Assembly: GCA_011523765.1 (NCBI GenBank)
Contig: WTGA01000069.1
Location: 1-40,378 of the forward strand
DNA from: Gammaproteobacteria bacterium
Lineage (GTDB): Bacteria > Pseudomonadota > Gammaproteobacteria > Arenicellales > Poriferihabitantaceae
DNA: 40,378 nucleotides
Direction: 5' to 3'
This document shows positions 26,882-40,378 of this stretch, piece by piece. The first letter of the stretch is position 1; each line of letters starts with the position of its first letter. The translations under genes and the position numbers were made by a program. Below the pieces are notes generated by a model. The model was not told where the DNA came from and searched no databases. It was given only the letters and a program-made list of their open reading frames with translations.

Positions 26882-27757
26882 ATGCTTACAGGCAGTTTGG
26901 TCGCAATGATTACTCCCATGGACGAAGAGGGCGGCATCGATTACCACGGACTGCGGAAACTGGTCGATTTCCATGTCGAAAACCAGACCGATGCCATCAT
27001 CGCTACGGGAACGACAGGAGAATCCGCGACTCTGGACATTGACGAACAGATTGATGTCATCGGCAAGACCGTGGACTTTGCGGCGGGACGGATTCCCATC
27101 GTAGCCGGGACAGGAGGCAATTCCACCTCGGAGGCGCTGGAATTGACCCAGCGAGCCGCCGCATTGGGCGTACACGCGTGCCTGCTGGTGGTCCCGTACT
27201 ACAACAAACCCACCCAGCATGGTCTGTACCTGCACTTCAGGCATCTTGCCGAAGCCGTCGATGTGCCCCAGATCCTCTACAATGTTCCGAGCCGGACCGC
27301 CCTGGACATGGAAAATGATACCGTTGTGAAATTGGCACAAATTCCAAACATTGCCGGCATCAAGGATGCCACCTCGGATATTCCCAGGGTGGGAGATTTC
27401 AAAGCCCGGTGTGGCGACGACTTCGCCATCTACTCCGGGAATGATGATACCGCACTGCAACTGATCGAAGCGGGCGGGCACGGCTGTATATCCGTAACCG
27501 CCAATGTGGCCCCGGGAATGATGCATGAAATGTGCAGCGCTGCGGTTTCCGGGGACCTGGAACGTGCAAGGAAATTGAATGCCCAGCTGGACCCCCTGCA
27601 CGATGCCCTGTTTCTTGAATCCAACCCGATCCCGGCAAAGTGGGCATTGCATGAGATGGGTTATGTGGCAAAGGGCATCCGATTGCCGTTGACCGTTTTT
27701 TCCGGGCAATACCACGAGCAGCTCCGGCAGGCGATGAGAACGGCTGGGGTTCTATAG
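26882..27757 (+). CDS. dapA: 4-hydroxy-tetrahydrodipicolinate synthase
   Basis: DapA condenses pyruvate with aspartate-4-semialdehyde at the entry to lysine and diaminopimelate synthesis. The 291-residue TIM barrel shows GTTGESATLD (residues 43-52), the catalytic tyrosine Tyr133 in ILYNVPSRTALD and the Schiff-base Lys161 in IAGIKDATSD. The ATG at 26882 gives the standard start MLTGSLVAMITPM. It is 53 nt upstream of purL on the same strand, so co-transcription is possible although the pathways differ. Confidence 0.97.
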   Translation: MLTGSLVAMITPMDEEGGIDYHGLRKLVDFHVENQTDAIIATGTTGESATLDIDEQIDVIGKTVDFAAGRIPIVAGTGGNSTSEALELTQRAAALGVHACLLVVPYYNKPTQHGLYLHFRHLAEAVDVPQILYNVPSRTALDMENDTVVKLAQIPNIAGIKDATSDIPRVGDFKARCGDDFAIYSGNDDTALQLIEAGGHGCISVTANVAPGMMHEMCSAAVSGDLERARKLNAQLDPLHDALFLESNPIPAKWALHEMGYVAKGIRLPLTVFSGQYHEQLRQAMRTAGVL

Positions 27758-27810
27758 CCACTCCCTCCGTCCCCCCAATTTCCCGGTTTGGCCCCCGAAA
27801 TCTCCCTGGC

Positions 27811-31770
<3,960 letters not shown>

Positions 31771-31986
31771 AGGCCCCGGTCCGGCTATTCGGGGAGTGGT
31801 TTTACATCCGGTTGCCCGTCACAGCGGCCGGCACCGCACGGTCTGGAATGCACCCGGAACATCACGGGCTTCGGAACCTCGCCGTATCCCCGGAAGACTT
31901 TCCCGGCCAGCCTGAACGGGATGCCTCCGGATACGCAGGCCGTCGACGGAATCCGGGACATTGCCCGGTTGCTTCGGGGATGTGTT

Positions 31987-33642
31987 CTACATGTTCGCGT
32001 AGTTGGGACCGCCCCCTCCTTCGGGGGCAACCCAGTCAATGTTGCCGACCGGGTCCTTGATGTCGCAGGTTTTGCAATGCACACAGTTTTGGGCGTTAAT
32101 CTGCAATTCCGGACTGGTCTCGGTATTCAGGAATTCATAGACACCTGCCGGGCAAAACCGCTCTTCCGGTCCGGCATAGAGCTTGAAGTTGGTTTCCACG
32201 GCCAGTGATTGCTTGCGCAACTTCAGGTGGACGGGCTGATTTTCCTCATGATTCGTACTGGAAAGGTAAACCGAGGAAGTCTTGTCGAAACTTATTTTGC
32301 CATCCGGTTTGGGATATTCGATCGGTTTGAGACCGGAGGCCGGCTTCAGTGCCTGATGATCCGGAACCGGGTCGGTAAGATTGAATGGCAATTTCCCGGT
32401 AAACCAGTTCTGGTCAATGTAATTGTACGCACCACCCAGCCAGCTCCCGAATTTGTGTATGGCCGCACCAAAATTCCGGGAACGGTGCAGTTCTTCATAG
32501 AGCCAGGAACGATTGAAATTTTCCTCGTAATCCGCCAGGGACCCGTCACCATGGATGGCATTGAACGCCGTTTCCGCGGCCAGAAGGCCTGATTTCATGG
32601 CAGTATGGGTGCCTTTTATTTTGGAAAAATTCAATGTGCCGGCATCACAGCCGATGAGCAATCCATTGGGCAGGCACATTTTCGGAAGCGCATTCAAGCC
32701 CCCCTTGGTAATCGCCCTGGCACCGTATGCAATCCGCTCTCCACCGTCCAGGTATTGCCGGATCCGGGGATGGTGCTTGAAACGTTGGAGCTCGTCGAAT
32801 GGACTCAAATACGGATTTTCATAAGACAGGTCCGTGATCAGCCCCATGGAAACCAGGTTGTCACCGAAATGGTAGAGGAACGACCCTCCGGTTGCACCAT
32901 GTTCCGATAAAGGCCATCCAGCCCCATGAACGACCAGTCCGGGCTGGTGCTTGTCGGAACCGATTTCCCACAATTCCTTGATTCCAATACCGTAGTGCTG
33001 CGTCTGTGTTTCCTTGTCAAGCTCAAATTTGTCGATTAACTGCTTTCCGAGATGGCCCCGGCATCCTTCGGAAAAAAGGGTAACGCTGGCATGGAGTTCC
33101 ATACCCGGCTCATAGGATGCCTTGGGTTTTCCATCCGAATCCTTTCCCATTTCTCCGGTGGCGACGCCTTTAATGCCCCCGTTGTCGTGATAAAGGACTT
33201 CTGAAGCGGGGAAACCCGGAAAGATATCCACGCCCAGGCTTTCAGCCTGCTCCCCGAGCCAACGGCACAATTCGCCCAAACTGATGATGTGGTTACCGTC
33301 GTTGTGCATCGGTTTGGGCACCATCCACAGCGGGATGCTGATTGCTTTTTGATGGTCCCGGAACATCAGTACCTCGTCTTGCTGCACCGCGGTGTGCAGT
33401 GGCGCGCCCCGGTCTTTCCAGTCCGGAAACAGTTCGTCCAGGGCCCTGGACTCAAACAATGCCCCGGACAGGATATGCGCACCCACTTCCGAGCCTTTTT
33501 CCAGCACAACCACGGACAGTTCCTTTTTGTTTTTCTGGGCCAGCTGCATCAATTTGCAGGCGGCAGAAAGCCCTGCAGGCCCGGCACCCACGATCACCAC
33601 ATCCACTTCCATCGACTCACGTTCAGGTATTTGCTCAGACAT
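31987..33642 (-). CDS. Electron transfer flavoprotein-ubiquinone oxidoreductase
   Basis: ETF-QO passes electrons from reduced ETF to ubiquinone at the membrane, linking flavin dehydrogenases of fatty acid, amino acid and methylated-amine breakdown to respiration. The protein of about 551 residues begins with the FAD motif DVVIVGAGPAGLSAACKL. It has the internal blocks GAHILSGALFESRALDELFPDW and HTAMKSGLLAAETAF. It ends with the cluster-binding segment NCVHCKTCDIKDPVGNIDWVAPEGGGGPNYANM (three Cys here, with the fourth ligand in RFCPAGVYEF). The track starts at TTG 33648; ATG at 33642 (MSEQIPERESMEVDVV) with an upstream GAGA is preferred. It is divergent from argD. Confidence 0.96.
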   Translation of the reverse strand: MSEQIPERESMEVDVVIVGAGPAGLSAACKLMQLAQKNKKELSVVVLEKGSEVGAHILSGALFESRALDELFPDWKDRGAPLHTAVQQDEVLMFRDHQKAISIPLWMVPKPMHNDGNHIISLGELCRWLGEQAESLGVDIFPGFPASEVLYHDNGGIKGVATGEMGKDSDGKPKASYEPGMELHASVTLFSEGCRGHLGKQLIDKFELDKETQTQHYGIGIKELWEIGSDKHQPGLVVHGAGWPLSEHGATGGSFLYHFGDNLVSMGLITDLSYENPYLSPFDELQRFKHHPRIRQYLDGGERIAYGARAITKGGLNALPKMCLPNGLLIGCDAGTLNFSKIKGTHTAMKSGLLAAETAFNAIHGDGSLADYEENFNRSWLYEELHRSRNFGAAIHKFGSWLGGAYNYIDQNWFTGKLPFNLTDPVPDHQALKPASGLKPIEYPKPDGKISFDKTSSVYLSSTNHEENQPVHLKLRKQSLAVETNFKLYAGPEERFCPAGVYEFLNTETSPELQINAQNCVHCKTCDIKDPVGNIDWVAPEGGGGPNYANM

Positions 33643-33748
33643 TTTCAATTCTCGGTCATTACAGGGTCAGCAAAACATACAGGCTGATATTCTCCTACCG
33701 ATACAGGTAAAATTCTAGCCTTTTCTATCGGCAACCCTTTTGGTCCAG

Positions 33749-35044
33749 ATGAGCAAAATCACACCATCGAATCCGGAAACATCCGCCATGGCGTCCATCC
33801 GCCAGCTGCATGACCGGTACATGACACCCAACTACGCGCCCATGGCCATCATTCCCGACCATGGGTCGGGATCGTATCTCTGGGACATCGCAGGCAATGA
33901 ATACCTCGATTTTGCATCGGGGATTGCCGTTTGTGCATTGGGACATGCCCACCCGGAACTGGTCAGAGTGCTGGCTGAACAGGCCGGCCGGTATTGGCAC
34001 GTCAGCAATGTGCTCACCAGCCAGCCGGCAATCCAGCTCGCACAGAAATTGTGCGGACTCACTTTCGCCGAACGCATATTCTTTGCGAATTCCGGGTCTG
34101 AGGCAAATGAAGCCGCCCTGAAACTGGCAAGACGGTATGCATTCAACCGGTATGGCAGGGAGAAACATGAAATTCTGGCCTTTGACCAGGCGTTTCACGG
34201 CCGCACCCTGTTCACCGTAAATGTCGGTGGCCAGCCCGCTTACAGCAGTGGTTTTGGCCCGAAACCTGGAGGCATTTCCCACCGGCCTTTTAATGACATT
34301 GGCTCCCTGAGACAGTTTTTCGAGGAAAAGGGGCCGACCACCTGTGCCGTGATCCTGGAACCCTGCCAGGGAGAAGCCGGGGTCGTGCCGGCCAGCGTGG
34401 AGTTTGTCAAGGTGGTCCGGGAGTGCTGTGACCAGTACAACGCGTTGATGATTCTTGATGAAATCCAGACCGGGGTTGGACGCTCCGGGAAACTCTATAC
34501 CTATCAAAAAATGGGCGTGACTCCGGACATCCTGACAACGGCCAAGGCACTGGGGGGCGGTTTTCCAATCAGCGCGATGCTCACAACCGAAGAAATTGGA
34601 AACGACCTGGTTGTCGGCTCCCATGGCAGCACCTTCGGCGGCAATCCCATGGCCTGTGCCGTTGCCGGAAAGATACTGGATATCGTCAGCCAGCCCGCCA
34701 TGCTCCGGTCGATTGAAGCGCATGGCATCCATTTGGCAAGTGGCCTGAAATCAATCAATGACCAGTACGGCGTGTTCCAGGAGATCCGGGGGACCGGTTT
34801 GCTGCTCGGTTGTGAGCTGGTGGGCCGCTACAGGGGAGAGGGGAGAAGATTGCTCGCCACCTGCGTATCGGATGGGTTGCTTGTTCTGGTTGCCGGGCCC
34901 GATGTCATCCGACTGGCACCGCCATTGAATATCAGCACGGCCGAACTTGACCAGGGACTGGAACGGTTTGAAACCGCCGTCAGGAATTTCATTTCCGATT
35001 CGGAACCGTCATCGGAATGCATGGGCTCCATTGTGCAGAAGTGA
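33749..35044 (+). CDS. argD: Acetylornithine aminotransferase (class III, PLP)
   Basis: ArgD converts N-acetylglutamate semialdehyde to N-acetylornithine in arginine synthesis, and in many bacteria also serves in lysine synthesis as succinyl-DAP aminotransferase. Family blocks include NYAPMAIIPDHGSGSYLWDIAGNEYLDFASGIAVCALGHAHPEL, FANSGSEANEAALKLAR, FHGRT, LDEIQTGVGRSGKLY and the PLP lysine in LTTAKALGGGFPISAML (around residue 265). Closely related AstC or GabT cannot be fully excluded, but argB lies nearby. The track begins at TTG 33740; ATG at 33749 is chosen, and ATG 33788 (MASIRQLHDRY) is also possible. The promoter must lie in the 106-nt divergent gap with ETF-QO. Confidence 0.92.
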   Translation: MSKITPSNPETSAMASIRQLHDRYMTPNYAPMAIIPDHGSGSYLWDIAGNEYLDFASGIAVCALGHAHPELVRVLAEQAGRYWHVSNVLTSQPAIQLAQKLCGLTFAERIFFANSGSEANEAALKLARRYAFNRYGREKHEILAFDQAFHGRTLFTVNVGGQPAYSSGFGPKPGGISHRPFNDIGSLRQFFEEKGPTTCAVILEPCQGEAGVVPASVEFVKVVRECCDQYNALMILDEIQTGVGRSGKLYTYQKMGVTPDILTTAKALGGGFPISAMLTTEEIGNDLVVGSHGSTFGGNPMACAVAGKILDIVSQPAMLRSIEAHGIHLASGLKSINDQYGVFQEIRGTGLLLGCELVGRYRGEGRRLLATCVSDGLLVLVAGPDVIRLAPPLNISTAELDQGLERFETAVRNFISDSEPSSECMGSIVQK

Positions 35045-35194
35045 AGGGTGAAACGGGACCCGGGTCCGATACCCCCCTGCCTGTCCGCATTCCCAGGGAG
35101 CCGTATGGTTGTGGCGACAGGACCGGTGCCGCGAAAATGCCGGGAGGAAGAAGGGGAAAAGGGTTCCGGCCCCTCCTGCACACCCCCTGTGCGA

Positions 35195-35965
35195 TCAGTT
35201 CACAAAGGCGCGCTCAATGACATATTCCCTGAAATCGCTTTTCCTGGTTTCTGCAAATCCCCGCTCTTTCAGGATGGCACCCAGGCTCTGAAGCATGCCT
35301 TTGCTTCCACACAACATGAAGCGATCATCCTCCCGGTTCAATTCCGGCATGCCGATATCCTTGAGCAGTTTTCCGGATTCCATCAAAGTGGTGATGCGGC
35401 CATAGTTTTCAAAGGGTTCCCGGGTCACTGCGGGATAATAGATCAGTTTTTCCCGGACACGGTCCCCGATAAATTCGTGGTCAATCAGTTTGCGGGTAAT
35501 CAGCTTTTTATACGTCAGTTCGTTTTTGTAGCGGCAGCCATGCACGAGAATGACCTTGCTGAAATGATCATAGATATCGGGATCCTTGATGATCGAGAGA
35601 AATGGAGCGAGCCCGGTCCCGGTACTGAGCATGTAAAGGTGTTTGCCAGGCCGTAAACGGTCCCACAGAAGAGTGCCGGTCGGTTTCTTGCTCACCAGCA
35701 ACTTGTCACCGACTTCAACATACTGCAATCTCGAGGTCAGGGGCCCGTCCTGCACTTTGATACTGTAGAATTCCAGGTAATCCTCGTAATTCGCACTCAC
35801 CATGCTGTATGCGCGGAGCAGCGGTTTGCCGTCCACTTCCAGCCCCATCATGACAAACTCGCCGTTTCGAAAGCGAAGGGCCGGGTCGCGAGTGGTCCGG
35901 ATCGTGAACAGCTTTTCCGACCAGTGATGAACACCAATGACGGTTTCAGTATGCGCTTGAGCCAT
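35195..35965 (-). CDS. fpr: Ferredoxin--NADP reductase
   Basis: A flavoenzyme moving electrons between NADP(H) and ferredoxin or flavodoxin, important for redox balance and iron-sulfur assembly. The protein of about 256 residues has the FAD-binding block LLRAYSMVSANYEDYLEFYSIKVQDGPLTSRLQ, the NADP-binding loop LSTGTGLAPFLSIIKDP, and a C-terminal FREYVIERAFVN. The last resembles the Azotobacter/Pseudomonas (bacterial subclass I) enzymes rather than the E. coli type. The track uses TTG 35974; ATG at 35965 (MAQAHTETVIGV) fits better. A 41-codon ORF ends 5 nt before this ATG, suggesting coupled translation. No strong Shine-Dalgarno sequence is present. Confidence 0.94.
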   Translation of the reverse strand: MAQAHTETVIGVHHWSEKLFTIRTTRDPALRFRNGEFVMMGLEVDGKPLLRAYSMVSANYEDYLEFYSIKVQDGPLTSRLQYVEVGDKLLVSKKPTGTLLWDRLRPGKHLYMLSTGTGLAPFLSIIKDPDIYDHFSKVILVHGCRYKNELTYKKLITRKLIDHEFIGDRVREKLIYYPAVTREPFENYGRITTLMESGKLLKDIGMPELNREDDRFMLCGSKGMLQSLGAILKERGFAETRKSDFREYVIERAFVN

Positions 35966-35970
35966 GAATT

Positions 35971-36096
35971 TCAATAAACAGGGTTAATCGTGTGTGATGC
36001 GTACTCCCGCAACCAGACCGCGGAGCAGCGGTCGCAGAGATTCTTGCGGTCCAGGTCCAGAACGTCCAACACTTCCCGCCGCAGACTGCGTCCCAT
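35971..36096 (-). CDS. Unlisted 41-residue ORF with a CxxC pair, upstream of fpr
   Basis: This ORF is too short for the supplied track. Reading the minus strand from ATG at 36094-36096 gives MGRSLRREVLDVLDLDRK, then NLCDRCSAVWLREYAS and a short tail ending NPVY before TGA. Codon use is GC3-rich (CTG, GAC, CGC, CGG) like the real genes here, and the predicted helix with one CxxC pair does not look random. The stop lies 5 nt before the fpr ATG, the spacing of translationally coupled genes. A weak GGGG precedes the ATG. The open frame continues a further 22 codons upstream without a usual start codon, so it could also be the remnant of a longer gene. No function is proposed. Confidence 0.45.
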   Translation of the reverse strand: MGRSLRREVLDVLDLDRKNLCDRCSAVWLREYASHTINPVY

Positions 36097-36336
36097 CCAG
36101 GCCCCATGATATCTGTGGCCGGGTGTGCATCCAAAGCTGGTTTGCAGGAAACAACGGCATCAAAACTACTACAAGATCCTGTTTTTGTCTATTTGATTTG
36201 TGCGGGCGGGAAACAGGCAGTATTGAATGTTACCGGCAGCGGTCCGGCCAGCAACCGGAAAACCGTTTTCCTTGGCAGGTGGAATGGAAAGCATTACGGC
36301 GGTCAGGGATGGTCATCCTGCGGATTCCAATCCGCC

Positions 36337-37383
<1,047 letters not shown>

Positions 37384-37476
37384 TCATAATACAGGGTGTT
37401 GTATCTTTGCCATTGCCCTTTTCGGCACCTGGCCCCTCTTTCAACCATAACATTCCTAGTTTGAGGATCACATACC

Positions 37477-38643
37477 ATGACAAAGTCTTATCTGTTTACC
37501 TCGGAGTCGGTTTCTGAAGGCCACCCGGACAAAGTGGCAGACCAGGTCTCAGATTCTATTCTGGATGCCCTGATTGCCCAGGACCCCAAATCCAGGGTCG
37601 CCTGTGAAACACTCATCAATACGGGAATGGTGATTGTTTCCGGCGAAATCACGACCAATGCGGTATTGGATTTCCCCGGCATCGTGCGCAACACCATCCG
37701 GGAAATCGGGTATAACTCCTCTGAAATGGGGTTTGACTGTGAAAGTTGTGCGGTACTTGTCTCACTGGACAAGCAATCACAGGACATCGCCCAGGGTGTA
37801 AACGAAGGCGAAGGACTGGACCTTGACCAGGGTGCCGGTGACCAGGGATTGATGTTCGGTTATGCCTGCAACGAAACGGATGTGCTGATGCCGTTCCCCA
37901 TCACCTATGCCCACCGCTTGGTCGCGAAACAGTCTGAAGTACGCAAGGCGGGGATATTGCCCTGGTTGCGTCCCGATGCCAAATCCCAGGTCACGGTCCG
38001 ATACGAAGGGGACAAACCCGTATCGGTGGATACGGTTGTCCTGTCCACACAGCATGATGATGACATTTCCCATGATGACCTGTCCCAGGCAGTGATCGAG
38101 GAAATCATCCGGCCAGTCCTGCCGGCAGACATGGTCACCGCCCAAACCCGGTTTCTGGTCAATCCAACAGGACGGTTTGTTATCGGCGGTCCCGTTGCAG
38201 ACTGCGGCCTTACCGGCCGTAAGATAATCGTGGATACCTACGGCGGCTCTGCTCACCATGGTGGCGGTGCATTTTCCGGAAAAGACCCTTCCAAGGTAGA
38301 CCGGTCGGCTGCCTATGCGACACGGTATGTCGCCAAGAACATTGTTGCGGCGGGCCTGGCGGACCGATGCGAGGTGCAGGTGGCGTATGCAATCGGTGTG
38401 GCCAGACCCGTGTCGGTAATGGTGGACACCTTCGGGACCGGGAAAATTGATGATGACCGGATCGGGGACCTGGTCAACGAGCATTTTGACCTGCGCCCCA
38501 AGGCGATTGTCCAGGAACTGGACCTGTTACGGCCCATCTACCGCCACAGTGCCGCATACGGGCACTTTGGCCGGACGGAAGCCGCGTTTACCTGGGAAAA
38601 AACCGACAAGGCCGAAACCTTGAAAGCGGCGGCCGGACTTTAA
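37477..38643 (+). CDS. metK: S-adenosylmethionine synthase
   Basis: MetK makes SAM from methionine and ATP. The 388-residue protein has [25 protein letters not shown] at the start, [16 protein letters not shown] in the middle, and the phosphate-binding loop [21 protein letters not shown]. The C terminus ([18 protein letters not shown]) is the usual one for proteobacteria. A GAGG Shine-Dalgarno sequence lies 10 nt before the ATG. It is the first gene of an operon with ahcY (32-nt gap). A perfect palindrome upstream suggests repression tied to SAM-cycle state. Confidence 0.98.
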   Translation: MTKSYLFTSESVSEGHPDKVADQVSDSILDALIAQDPKSRVACETLINTGMVIVSGEITTNAVLDFPGIVRNTIREIGYNSSEMGFDCESCAVLVSLDKQSQDIAQGVNEGEGLDLDQGAGDQGLMFGYACNETDVLMPFPITYAHRLVAKQSEVRKAGILPWLRPDAKSQVTVRYEGDKPVSVDTVVLSTQHDDDISHDDLSQAVIEEIIRPVLPADMVTAQTRFLVNPTGRFVIGGPVADCGLTGRKIIVDTYGGSAHHGGGAFSGKDPSKVDRSAAYATRYVAKNIVAAGLADRCEVQVAYAIGVARPVSVMVDTFGTGKIDDDRIGDLVNEHFDLRPKAIVQELDLLRPIYRHSAAYGHFGRTEAAFTWEKTDKAETLKAAAGL

Positions 38644-38675
38644 GCAAAGCATTTTACATCAAGAAGGTAACCATT

Positions 38676-40094
38676 ATGTCTACACAAACTGCGGAAATGA
38701 TCCAGGCGGACTACCATGTCGCGGACCTCGGTTTAGCCGATTGGGGCAGAAAGGAAATTCGCATCGCGGAAACAGAAATGCCGGGACTGATTTCCATCCG
38801 GGAAAAATATGCCAAGGAACAACCCTTGAAAGGCACCCGCATTGCGGGGTCTTTGCATATGACCATCCAGACTGCCGTGCTCATTGAATCCCTGATCGCC
38901 CTGGGCGCTGAAGTGCGATGGGCGTCCTGCAACATATTTTCGACACAGGACCACGCTGCCGCGGCGGTCGCGGACCAGGGCATTCCGGTTTTTGCCTACA
39001 AGGGGGAATCTCTCGATGAGTACTGGGCCTTTACACACCAGATCATGGACTGGCCCAATGGTGCCGGGCCCAACATGATCCTCGATGATGGTGGCGATGC
39101 CACGCTGTTGCTGATTCTGGGCTCCAAGGCAGAGAAGAATCTTTCTGTTTTGGATCATCCGTCCAGCGAAGAGGAGGTGGCGTTGTTCAGCGCAATCCGG
39201 TCCAGACTCCGGGAGGATGCAACCTGGTACAGCCGGCGTCTGTCGGAAATACGGGGCGTGACGGAAGAAACCACTACGGGAGTTCACCGGCTTTACCAGA
39301 TGGCGGCAGAAGGCGGACTGCCTTTCCCGGCCATTAACGTCAATGACTCGGTCACCAAGTCAAAGTTTGACAACCTGTATGGTTGTCGTGAATCACTGGT
39401 GGACGGAATCAAGCGTGCAACCGATGTCATGATTGCGGGCAAGATTGCCATTGTACTGGGTTACGGGGACGTCGGCAAAGGCTGTGCCCAATCGCTGCGG
39501 GGACTGGGGGCCACTGTCTGGGTCACGGAAATCGACCCCATTTGCGCTTTGCAGGCTGCAATGGAAGGCTACCGGGTCGTACACATGGACGAGGTCTGTT
39601 CCCAGGGCGACATCTTCGTGACCACGACGGGAAATTACCACGTCATTACCCATGAGCACATGATACAAATGAAAAATGAATCCATCGTGTGCAATATCGG
39701 GCATTTTGACAATGAAATCGATATTTCTTCCATGAAGAAATACGAATGGGAAAATGTAAAACCCCAGGTTGACCAGATTCTTCTTCCAAACGGAAACCGG
39801 ATCACCCTGCTGGCCGAAGGCCGGCTCGTGAACCTCGGTTGTGCAACCGGTCACCCGAGCTATGTCATGTCCAACAGCTTTACCAACCAGGTCCTGGCAC
39901 AAATCGAACTGTGGACGGATGGGGATAAATACGACAACAACGTGTATGTACTGCCCAAGCATCTGGATGAAGAAGTGGCGCGCCTTCACCTGGGGAAGGT
40001 GGGTGCAAATTTGACCACCCTTTCCAAACAGCAGGCCGATTACATCAATGTCCCGGTCGAAGGACCGTACAAGGCAGACCATTACCGGTACTGA
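38676..40094 (+). CDS. ahcY: S-adenosylhomocysteinase
   Basis: AhcY reversibly hydrolyses S-adenosylhomocysteine to adenosine and homocysteine, using bound NAD. The 472-residue protein has [34 protein letters not shown], the NAD-binding fold [25 protein letters not shown] and the C-terminal lid ending [10 protein letters not shown]. The length includes the insertion (around [24 protein letters not shown]) seen in many bacterial forms. An AAGAAGG Shine-Dalgarno sequence lies 9 nt before the ATG. Its pairing with MetK shows that this organism uses the one-step SAH hydrolase route; no Pfs or LuxS gene is visible. Confidence 0.98.
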   Translation: MSTQTAEMIQADYHVADLGLADWGRKEIRIAETEMPGLISIREKYAKEQPLKGTRIAGSLHMTIQTAVLIESLIALGAEVRWASCNIFSTQDHAAAAVADQGIPVFAYKGESLDEYWAFTHQIMDWPNGAGPNMILDDGGDATLLLILGSKAEKNLSVLDHPSSEEEVALFSAIRSRLREDATWYSRRLSEIRGVTEETTTGVHRLYQMAAEGGLPFPAINVNDSVTKSKFDNLYGCRESLVDGIKRATDVMIAGKIAIVLGYGDVGKGCAQSLRGLGATVWVTEIDPICALQAAMEGYRVVHMDEVCSQGDIFVTTTGNYHVITHEHMIQMKNESIVCNIGHFDNEIDISSMKKYEWENVKPQVDQILLPNGNRITLLAEGRLVNLGCATGHPSYVMSNSFTNQVLAQIELWTDGDKYDNNVYVLPKHLDEEVARLHLGKVGANLTTLSKQQADYINVPVEGPYKADHYRY

Positions 40095-40188
40095 CCACCC
40101 GGTCTTCCGCCGGGCAGGGACCGGCCGCACCGCCCATACGCGTCCTGACGGCGGGGTCGCTTCCCCGGAAACCGCGGGAGGGTTTTTC

Positions 40189-40216
40189 ATGCCGGGTGAC
40201 CGGAGTCGCCCGGCAT
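40189..40216. terminator. Hairpin after ahcY, possible terminator
   Basis: A 12-bp stem with one G-T pair (ATGCCGGGTGAC/GTCGCCCGGCAT) closes on a CGGA loop, 95 nt after the ahcY stop. Only TTT follows on the plus strand, so efficiency as an intrinsic terminator is uncertain, but the stem is the strongest in the gap. Confidence 0.45.
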
Positions 40217-40343
40217 TTCACCGAAAATACCACGGAAGCGGGCCCATCAATGGGTGCAGGATGCCCCCTGCCAGGTCACGCGGATACCAACCCGACTTCC
40301 GCGATTCAGCACCAAAAAAATATAACTGATTGATTTGATTGGA

Positions 40344-40360
40344 CCGACCCCAAAGGTCGG
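40344..40360. repeat. Short hairpin at the window end
   Basis: CCGACC-CCAAA-GGTCGG is a perfect 6-bp stem with a 5-nt loop, followed by CACTAC. It may be one copy of a dispersed palindromic repeat or part of the next gene's control region. I did not find another copy in this window. Confidence 0.25.
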
Positions 40361-40378
40361 CACTACAAGCCTGGAAAC

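Noticed and set aside
36100-36175. Alternative minus-strand frame starting MPLFPANQLWMHTRP, suggesting a frameshifted longer gene upstream of fpr
   Set aside because: After about 25 residues the frame becomes proline/glycine/serine-rich and unlike a protein core, and no family could be recognised. Only the 41-codon frame is kept as a candidate.
38644-38675. SAH riboswitch before ahcY
   Set aside because: The gap is only 32 nt and consists of an AT-rich spacer and a Shine-Dalgarno sequence. It cannot hold the riboswitch.

Overview
This window looks like a chromosomal segment of a free-living or host-associated gammaproteobacterium. The signs are the long PurL (about 1320 residues with a fused glutaminase domain), a DUF2782-type protein beside polA, the long-form Lhr helicase, a Pseudomonas/Azotobacter-like ferredoxin-NADP reductase, and a two-component pair resembling the proteobacterial dedicated sortase family (PdsR/PdsS) described mainly from marine proteobacteria. 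Coding density is high and the third codon position is GC-rich. I saw no insertion sequence, phage gene, CRISPR array or rRNA. The species cannot be named from the sequence.

Layout. 0.2-5 kb: cyclopropane fatty acid synthase and DNA polymerase I on the minus strand, then a small exported DUF2782-like protein on the plus strand. 5.2-8.6 kb: histidine kinase and response regulator of the dedicated-sortase type, without any sortase or target gene here, plus a small unknown ORF. 8.5-12.5 kb: UvrD helicase, a divergent taurine:pyruvate aminotransferase ending in a strong terminator, and an elongator tRNA-Met(CAU). 12.7-17 kb: Lhr helicase. 17-22.9 kb: heterotetrameric sarcosine oxidase operon soxBDAG, with the cob(I)alamin adenosyltransferase gene upstream on the same strand. 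23.2-24.9 kb: coaBC-dut pair. 25-26.7 kb: glyoxalase II and a class I glutamine amidotransferase. 26.9-31.8 kb: dapA and purL. 32-36.1 kb: ETF-ubiquinone oxidoreductase, argD, ferredoxin-NADP reductase and a 41-codon ORF immediately upstream of it. 36.3-40.1 kb: argB divergent from a metK-ahcY operon.

How the genes fit together. Several concern methylated amines, C1 units and the SAM cycle. Sarcosine oxidase demethylates sarcosine to glycine. ETF-QO is the quinone entry point for flavin dehydrogenases, including those acting on methylated glycines in other organisms. MetK makes SAM, CFA synthase is one consumer of it, and AhcY removes the resulting S-adenosylhomocysteine. The taurine aminotransferase adds use of another osmolyte. 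A diet of osmolytes such as betaine and taurine in a marine or animal-associated setting is therefore plausible, but this is inference. The rest is housekeeping: replication and repair, CoA, lysine, arginine and purine synthesis, and dUTP and methylglyoxal detoxification.

The items most worth a second look are the orphan sortase-type two-component system, a perfect 16-bp palindrome in front of metK-ahcY (candidate SahR-type operator), and the unlisted 41-residue CxxC mini-ORF placed 5 nt before fpr.
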